The notes below the pieces were generated by a model. The model was not told the DNA's origin. It searched no databases and worked only from the letters and a program-made list of their open reading frames with translations. From JBEVMS01 sp040508515 (GTDB lineage Bacteria; Pseudomonadota; Gammaproteobacteria; Xanthomonadales; Rhodanobacteraceae), in assembly GCA_040508515.1 (NCBI GenBank), contig JBEVMS010000061.1, positions 1 to 9,676 of the forward strand: 9,676 nt of DNA, written 5' to 3'. The position numbers were made by a program, and so were the translations under genes. Positions 6,197 to 9,676 of the stretch are shown piece by piece; positions within the stretch are counted from its first letter, which is position 1; every line of letters starts with the position of its first letter.

Positions 6197-7288
6197 TCAG
6201 AGCACGCCGCGTCGCATCTGGTCGCGCTCGATCGACTCGAACAGCGCCTGGAAATTGCCGTTGCCGAAGCCTTCGTTGCCCTTGCGCTGGATGATCTCGA
6301 AGAAGATCGGTCCGATCGTGTTCTTGGTGAAGATCTGCAGCAACAGTTTCTTGCCGGTGTCCTCGGTATCGGCGTCGATCAGCAGATGGTTCTTCTGCAG
6401 ACGCGGCACGTCCTCGCCATGCGCGGGAATGCGCTGGTCGATCACTTCGTAATAGGTTTCCGGCGTATCCAGAAAGGCCACGCCCTGGGCGTGCATCGCC
6501 TCGACCGACTCGTAGATGTTGTCGGTGAACAGCGCCACGTGCTGAATGCCCTCGCCCTTGTACTCGTTGAGGTACTCGTTGATCTGGCTCTTGGCGTCGG
6601 CGGACTCGTTGAGCGGGATGCGCACCATGCCGTCGGGCGCGGTCATCGCCTTGGAGGTCAGCCCGGTCTTGGCGCCCTTGATGTCGAAGTAGCGAATCTC
6701 ACGGAAGTTGAACAGCCGCTCGTAGTAGTCCGACCACTGCTGCATGTTGCCCAGGTAAAGGTTATGCGTCAGGTGGTCGATAAAGGTCAGACCAAAGCCC
6801 TTCGGGTGCCGCTCCACGCCGGGCAGGAAGGTGTACTCATCGTCGTAGGCCTCGCCGGCGGCGCCGTAGCGATCGATCAGATACAACGCCGCGCCACCGA
6901 TGCCTTCGATCACCGGCACGTCCAGCGCCAGCGTCTGGCGCTTGTCGGTGAGCTCTTTGGCGCCGTTGCCCAGTGCGGTGTTCAGCACCTGCTCGGCGGG
7001 ACGGTTGAAGCGGATCGCAAAGCCGCAGGCGCTGGGGCCGTGCTTGGCGGCGAAATCGGCGGCGAAGGAGTTGGGCTCCTCGTTGACCAGGAAATTGCAG
7101 CCGCCCTGCCGGTACAAACTGATCCGCTTGGTCTTGTGCGCGGCGACCTTGGTGAAGCCGAGCTTGGGGAACAAAGTGTGCAGCAACACCGGATCGGGCG
7201 CGGCGAATTCCACGAACTCGAACCCATCCACACCTTGGGGATTCTCGAAAGTGGTGACTTGCATGCCAATATTGGGCTGAGTATTCAC
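6197..7288 (-). CDS. hpd: 4-Hydroxyphenylpyruvate dioxygenase
   Basis: This 363-residue cytoplasmic Fe(II) enzyme converts 4-hydroxyphenylpyruvate to homogentisate, feeding HmgA and FahA encoded downstream. It has two vicinal-oxygen-chelate domains, about residues 20-150 and 165-340. The three iron ligands are visible in their signatures: His172 in FIDHLTHNLYLGN, His250 in GIQHVALFTDN and Glu331 in GPIFFEIIQRKGNEGFGNGNF, near H161, H240 and E322 of the Pseudomonas fluorescens enzyme. The start is a GTG at 7286-7288, supported by AGGAG (7296-7300) 7 bases upstream; the next methionine is Met9. It is the first gene of the minus-strand operon and has a good promoter 45 bp upstream containing an inverted repeat, so repression by the divergent MarR-family protein is likely (inferred). 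Confidence 0.97.
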   Translation of the reverse strand: MNTQPNIGMQVTTFENPQGVDGFEFVEFAAPDPVLLHTLFPKLGFTKVAAHKTKRISLYRQGGCNFLVNEEPNSFAADFAAKHGPSACGFAIRFNRPAEQVLNTALGNGAKELTDKRQTLALDVPVIEGIGGAALYLIDRYGAAGEAYDDEYTFLPGVERHPKGFGLTFIDHLTHNLYLGNMQQWSDYYERLFNFREIRYFDIKGAKTGLTSKAMTAPDGMVRIPLNESADAKSQINEYLNEYKGEGIQHVALFTDNIYESVEAMHAQGVAFLDTPETYYEVIDQRIPAHGEDVPRLQKNHLLIDADTEDTGKKLLLQIFTKNTIGPIFFEIIQRKGNEGFGNGNFQALFESIERDQMRRGVL

Positions 7289-7332
7289 GAGCGATCTCCT
7301 GGCTGGCCGACCGAAGTGGCGGGGAGTATTGC

Positions 7333-7361
7333 GTTATAGTTTCAAATGAAACCACTTGCAA
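7333..7361 (-). promoter_or_regulatory. Promoter of the hpd operon
   Basis: On the minus strand a -35 TTGCAA (7356-7361; 4 of 6 consensus bases) and a -10 TATAAC (7333-7338; 5 of 6) are separated by exactly 17 bp. Transcription would start near 7326, giving a leader of about 38 bases with the ribosome binding site AGGAG at 7296-7300. This is the best sigma70-type match seen upstream of any gene here. Confidence 0.75.
7339..7352. promoter_or_regulatory. Inverted repeat, probable MarR-family operator
   Basis: GTTTC (7339-7343) and GAAAC (7348-7352) form a perfect inverted repeat around AAAT. It sits entirely within the 17-bp spacer of the hpd promoter, so a bound dimer would block RNA polymerase. 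MarR-family dimers usually bind short AT-rich palindromes of this kind in the divergent promoter region next to their own gene. On the plus strand a -10-like TATAGT (7335-7340) overlaps it, so the regulator gene may be self-controlled by the same site. Binding itself is inferred. Confidence 0.68.
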
Positions 7362-7378
7362 GGGGCGATGCAACACAC

Positions 7379-7828
7379 ATGACCGCCAGCCATAAATCCG
7401 CGCATGCACCGCTGGAGCTGGAAAGCTTTCTGCCCTACCGCTTATCGATACTGTCCAATACGGTCAGCCAGGCGATCGCCGACGACTATCAACAGCGTTA
7501 CCACCTGTCGGTGACCGAATGGCGGGTGATGGCGGTATTAGCGCGCTTTGAGGGGTTATCAGCCCGCGAAGTAGCCGAGCGCACCGCGATGGACAAGGTC
7601 GCGGTCAGTCGCGCGCTGGCGCGGTTGGTTGAGGCCGGACGGGTCAGCCGTTGCACCCACGACGCCGATAAACGGCGCTCGGTGCTAGCGCTGACCGCAG
7701 AGGGCTGGGCCATTCACGACGTGGTCGCGCCGCTGGCGCGCTCACACGAAAGCCGCCTGCTGGAAAAACTCGACACCGAAGAACGCCACTGGCTCGACCG
7801 CATCCTGCGCAAGCTAGCCAGCGGCTGA
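7379..7828 (+). CDS. MarR-family transcriptional regulator, likely repressor of the hpd operon
   Basis: The 149-residue product has the usual size and layout of MarR dimers: N-terminal dimerisation helix (about 13-40), winged helix-turn-helix (about 45-105) and C-terminal helices (115-147). The DNA-reading helix is in MDKVAVSRALARLVEAG (71-87), and the wing carries the family's DADKRR (95-100) followed by SVLALTAEG. Family members typically repress catabolic genes and let go when a pathway compound binds; here that could be a tyrosine intermediate such as homogentisate or 4-hydroxyphenylpyruvate (inferred). It is divergent from hpd and converges on the peptide transporter gene. An in-frame ATG at 7346 would add 11 residues, but it lies inside the operator and has no ribosome binding site. 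The ATG at 7379 is preferred, with AAGGGG (7360-7365) somewhat far upstream at 13 bases. Confidence 0.9.
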   Translation: MTASHKSAHAPLELESFLPYRLSILSNTVSQAIADDYQQRYHLSVTEWRVMAVLARFEGLSAREVAERTAMDKVAVSRALARLVEAGRVSRCTHDADKRRSVLALTAEGWAIHDVVAPLARSHESRLLEKLDTEERHWLDRILRKLASG

Positions 7829-7834
7829 CGCTGG
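7818..7834 (+). terminator. Weak hairpin over the marR stop codon
   Basis: CCAGCG (7818-7823) and CGCTGG (7829-7834) form a perfect 6-bp stem whose loop contains the stop codon. It lies in the 23-bp gap between convergent genes. With no T run it is at best a weak terminator. Confidence 0.25.
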
Positions 7835-7851
7835 TGCCTCATTCGGCGCGG

Positions 7852-9360
7852 TTAACGCACGCCGTGCATCAACCGATTGATCAGCGGAGCGACCAGCAGC
7901 AACAGCACGCCGAAGCCGGCCAGCAGCCAGAAGCTCATGCTGAAGCCGGCCAGCGCCGAGGCGACCGTCATGCCGCCAGCGCCGCTGACGTGGCCGGCGA
8001 AGATGCCCGAGAGGTTGTTGCCGATCGCAGTGGACAGAAACCACCCGCCCATCGCCAGACCGACCAGCCGCGACGGCGCCAGCTTGGTCACCATCGACAA
8101 TCCGATCGGCGACAGGCACAGCTCGCCCAGCACCTGCAGCACGTAGCACAGCACCAGCGGCCACATCGGGATCAGCCCGTTGCCGTCGACCAGCCGCGAC
8201 AAGGCGAACATCAGCACCGCGAAACCCAGCGCATTGCCGAGCAAACCCAGACCGAACTTGCGCGGGATCGACGGCTCCATCCCGCGGCGGTCCAGCGCGC
8301 CCCAGGCCAGCGAAACGAACGGCGCCAGCAGCACGATCGCCAGCGGCGCGACCGACTGGAACCAGCCGGTGGGAAACTCCCAACCGCCCAGCAGGCGACG
8401 ATCGACGATGTTCTGCGCCAGGAAGTTGAACGAGCTGCCGGCCTGCTCGTAGAACATCCAGAACAGCACGTTGAAGGCGAAGATGATCAGCATCGCCAGC
8501 ACCCGCTGAATCTGCACCCGGCCGCTGCGCACCGCCTCCACCAGCAACATCACGCCCAAACCGACGAACAACACGCTCAGCAGCCACTGCAAGGTCAGCG
8601 CGCCGACGCGCGCCAGCAACAGATAAACCAGCGGAATGGCCAACAGCGCGCCGATCAGCACATACAACACACGCAGCGGATTGGCCGCTTCCGGTGCCGG
8701 ACGGCCGACCGGGCCCAGTTGGCGCCGGCCGATCCAGAACCAGACCAGGCTGATCAGCATGCCCACCCCGGCGGCACCGAACACCACTTTGTAGTTCTGC
8801 TGCTGCGGCGTACCGAACACCACCGAAGCCAGCCAGCCGGTGAGCAGCGGCGCGACCAGCGCGCCGGCGTTGATACCCATGTAGAACAAGGTGAAGCCGC
8901 GATCGCGGCGAGCGTCGTCGACCGCATAAAGCTGGCCGACCATCGAGGAAATATTCGGCTTGAACAAGCCGTTGCCGACAATCACCGTCGACAGCCCCAA
9001 CAGAAAGACGTTCTGGTTGGGCAGCATGATCATCGCCAGCCCTGCGGCCATCACCACCGCGCCGAGCAGGATCGAGCGCTGGTAGCCAATGATCTTGTCC
9101 GCCACGTAGCCGCCGAACACCGCTGCGGCGTAGACCAGCGCCAGGTAGGCGCCGTAAGTGCGGCTGGCGTAGGCCTGGCCACTCGCGTCGCCGTCGAAGA
9201 ACTGCGCCACGATGTACAGCGTCAGCGCCCAGCGGATGCCGTAAAAGGCGAAGCGCTCCCAGAACTCCGTCATGAACAACATCCACAGCGGACGTGGATG
9301 ACCGAGCGTTTGCGGGTACACGGGCGGCGCCGGCGCGGCGGCCATGCTGGGCTGATTCAT
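7852..9360 (-). CDS. Proton-dependent oligopeptide transporter (POT/PTR2 family)
   Basis: The 502-residue product is an inner-membrane carrier that should import di- and tripeptides with protons. The family's proton-coupling motif ExxER appears as EFWERFAFYG (32-41: Glu32, Glu35, Arg36) in the first helix. A conserved lysine lies in GNGLFKPNISSMVG (Lys134). The second PTR2 signature is FTLFYMGINAGALVAP (156-171), and FWMFYEQAGSSFNF, in the middle of the chain, matches the FWxxYEQ motif of bacterial members. Length and hydrophobic segments fit the 14 helices typical of bacterial POTs. The frame is open to 9435, but the ATG at 9360 is chosen because GAGGGG (9365-9370) lies just upstream and the extra residues are not family-like. 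It is downstream of kynA on the same strand and convergent with marR. Whether peptides are the only substrates cannot be told; some relatives carry other compounds. Confidence 0.94.
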   Translation of the reverse strand: MNQPSMAAAPAPPVYPQTLGHPRPLWMLFMTEFWERFAFYGIRWALTLYIVAQFFDGDASGQAYASRTYGAYLALVYAAAVFGGYVADKIIGYQRSILLGAVVMAAGLAMIMLPNQNVFLLGLSTVIVGNGLFKPNISSMVGQLYAVDDARRDRGFTLFYMGINAGALVAPLLTGWLASVVFGTPQQQNYKVVFGAAGVGMLISLVWFWIGRRQLGPVGRPAPEAANPLRVLYVLIGALLAIPLVYLLLARVGALTLQWLLSVLFVGLGVMLLVEAVRSGRVQIQRVLAMLIIFAFNVLFWMFYEQAGSSFNFLAQNIVDRRLLGGWEFPTGWFQSVAPLAIVLLAPFVSLAWGALDRRGMEPSIPRKFGLGLLGNALGFAVLMFALSRLVDGNGLIPMWPLVLCYVLQVLGELCLSPIGLSMVTKLAPSRLVGLAMGGWFLSTAIGNNLSGIFAGHVSGAGGMTVASALAGFSMSFWLLAGFGVLLLLVAPLINRLMHGVR

Positions 9361-9373
9361 GCGTCCCCTCGAA

Positions 9374-9393
9374 GGTCCGCCAAGGGGCGGACC
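9374..9393 (-). promoter_or_regulatory. Perfect hairpin just upstream of the transporter ribosome binding site
   Basis: GGTCCGCC (9374-9381) and GGCGGACC (9386-9393) form a perfect 8-bp stem with a 4-base loop. It ends 3 bases before the GAGGGG of the transporter gene. A -10-like TAATAT lies 6 bases further upstream (9399-9404), but no matching -35 is seen. Without a T run on either strand it is more likely a leader structure affecting translation or message stability than a terminator. Its function is inferred only. Confidence 0.45.
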
Positions 9394-9421
9394 GAAACAT
9401 ATTACGGGACCCAGAAATACC

Positions 9422-9439
9422 CGGCGTGACCGCACGCCG
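9422..9439 (-). terminator. Possible weak terminator after kynA
   Basis: CGGCGTG (9422-9428) and CACGCCG (9433-9439) form a perfect 7-bp stem with a 4-base loop, 23 bases after the kynA stop codon. On the minus strand it is followed by GGTATTTC, a poor T run, so termination would be incomplete at best. Confidence 0.35.
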
Positions 9440-9462
9440 TCAAATGCGTGCGCAGCATCCGC

Positions 9463-9676
9463 TTAGGTGGAACTGCCCAACACGGTGCGAACTTGCAGCA
9501 GCTCGGGGAAAAAACTGTGCTCCAGCGCCCGCCGCAGAAACGCGACGCCGGAGGAACCGCCGGTGCCTGGCTTGTGGCCAATGATTCGCTCCACCGTCTT
9601 CATATGCCGAAAACGCCAAAGCTGGAAGCTTTCCTCGATATCCACCAACTGCTCACACAGGCTGTACTCGGGCCAG
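9463..9676 (-). CDS. kynA: Tryptophan 2,3-dioxygenase, C-terminal fragment (cut by window edge)
   Basis: The last 70 codons are present, ending at TAA (9463-9465). The reading includes YSLCEQLVDIEE, WRFRHMKTVERIIG and KPGTGGSSGVAFLRRAL, the signature end of tryptophan 2,3-dioxygenase. This cytoplasmic haem enzyme opens the indole ring of L-tryptophan to N-formylkynurenine, the first step of the kynurenine pathway. The histidine in FRHMKTVER (codon 9604-9606) is the axial haem ligand (His240 in the Xanthomonas campestris enzyme). The Thr 14 residues later in GTGG corresponds to Thr254, which contacts the substrate amino acid group. Both are present, so the visible part looks functional. The start lies outside the window. 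The peptide transporter gene follows 102 bp downstream on the same strand. Confidence 0.96.
   Translation of the reverse strand, partial: WPEYSLCEQLVDIEESFQLWRFRHMKTVERIIGHKPGTGGSSGVAFLRRALEHSFFPELLQVRTVLGSST

Noticed and set aside
7368..7382. Four-codon frame (ATG CAA CAC ACA TGA) overlapping the regulator start as ATGA
   Set aside because: The only Shine-Dalgarno sequence is 2 bases away, too close to serve this ATG, and so short a frame easily arises by chance.
7814..9429. Two very long alternative frames (531 codons plus strand, 528 codons minus strand) over the transporter gene
   Set aside because: Both are shadows of the POT gene: one is full of Gln/His/Arg and the other of Arg/Gly/Ala, without membrane or domain signatures, while the chosen frame has all POT motifs.

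Overview
The window is high-GC proteobacterial DNA from, most likely, the Xanthomonadales (Xanthomonadaceae/Lysobacteraceae or Rhodanobacteraceae). That placement is an inference from protein character and gene company: a tryptophan 2,3-dioxygenase end that closely follows the Xanthomonas-type sequence, a POT peptide transporter beside it, a periplasmic S1/P1 nuclease, and a short bacterial fumarylacetoacetase in an hpd-hmgA operon. I could not run a search. Every complete gene looks intact. I see no RNA genes, mobile elements or CRISPR arrays.

Left part (1-2375), central carbon metabolism with a nuclease: the N-terminus of pyruvate kinase runs off the left edge on the minus strand. Upstream of it, also on the minus strand, lies a secreted S1/P1 nuclease. 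Divergent from that is gap (GAPDH), which ends in a perfect GC-rich terminator followed by T5 and preceded by A5.

Middle (2533-7361), a minus-strand tyrosine/phenylalanine degradation operon in the order hpd, hmgA, a small lipoprotein, fahA, followed after 167 bp by thiol peroxidase tpx. Hpd turns 4-hydroxyphenylpyruvate into homogentisate, HmgA opens its ring to maleylacetoacetate, and FahA splits fumarylacetoacetate into fumarate and acetoacetate. The isomerase between the last two steps is not in the window. The lipoprotein overlaps hmgA by GTGA and has no obvious role in the pathway. A MarR-family gene is divergent from hpd. The 90 bp between them hold a good sigma70-type promoter for hpd, with an inverted repeat GTTTC-AAAT-GAAAC lying wholly inside its 17-bp spacer. 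This is a textbook layout for repression by the neighbouring MarR protein.

Right part (7379-9676): marR converges on a 502-residue proton-coupled peptide transporter (POT family). Upstream of the transporter, on the same strand, is the C-terminal end of tryptophan 2,3-dioxygenase (kynA), running off the right edge. Two perfect hairpins lie between them. The right two thirds thus read as a peptide uptake and aromatic amino acid breakdown neighbourhood. The points most worth a second look are the lipoprotein embedded in the operon, with its apparent internal duplication, the operator inside the hpd promoter, a possible leaderless pyk transcript and the hairpin just before the transporter's ribosome binding site.
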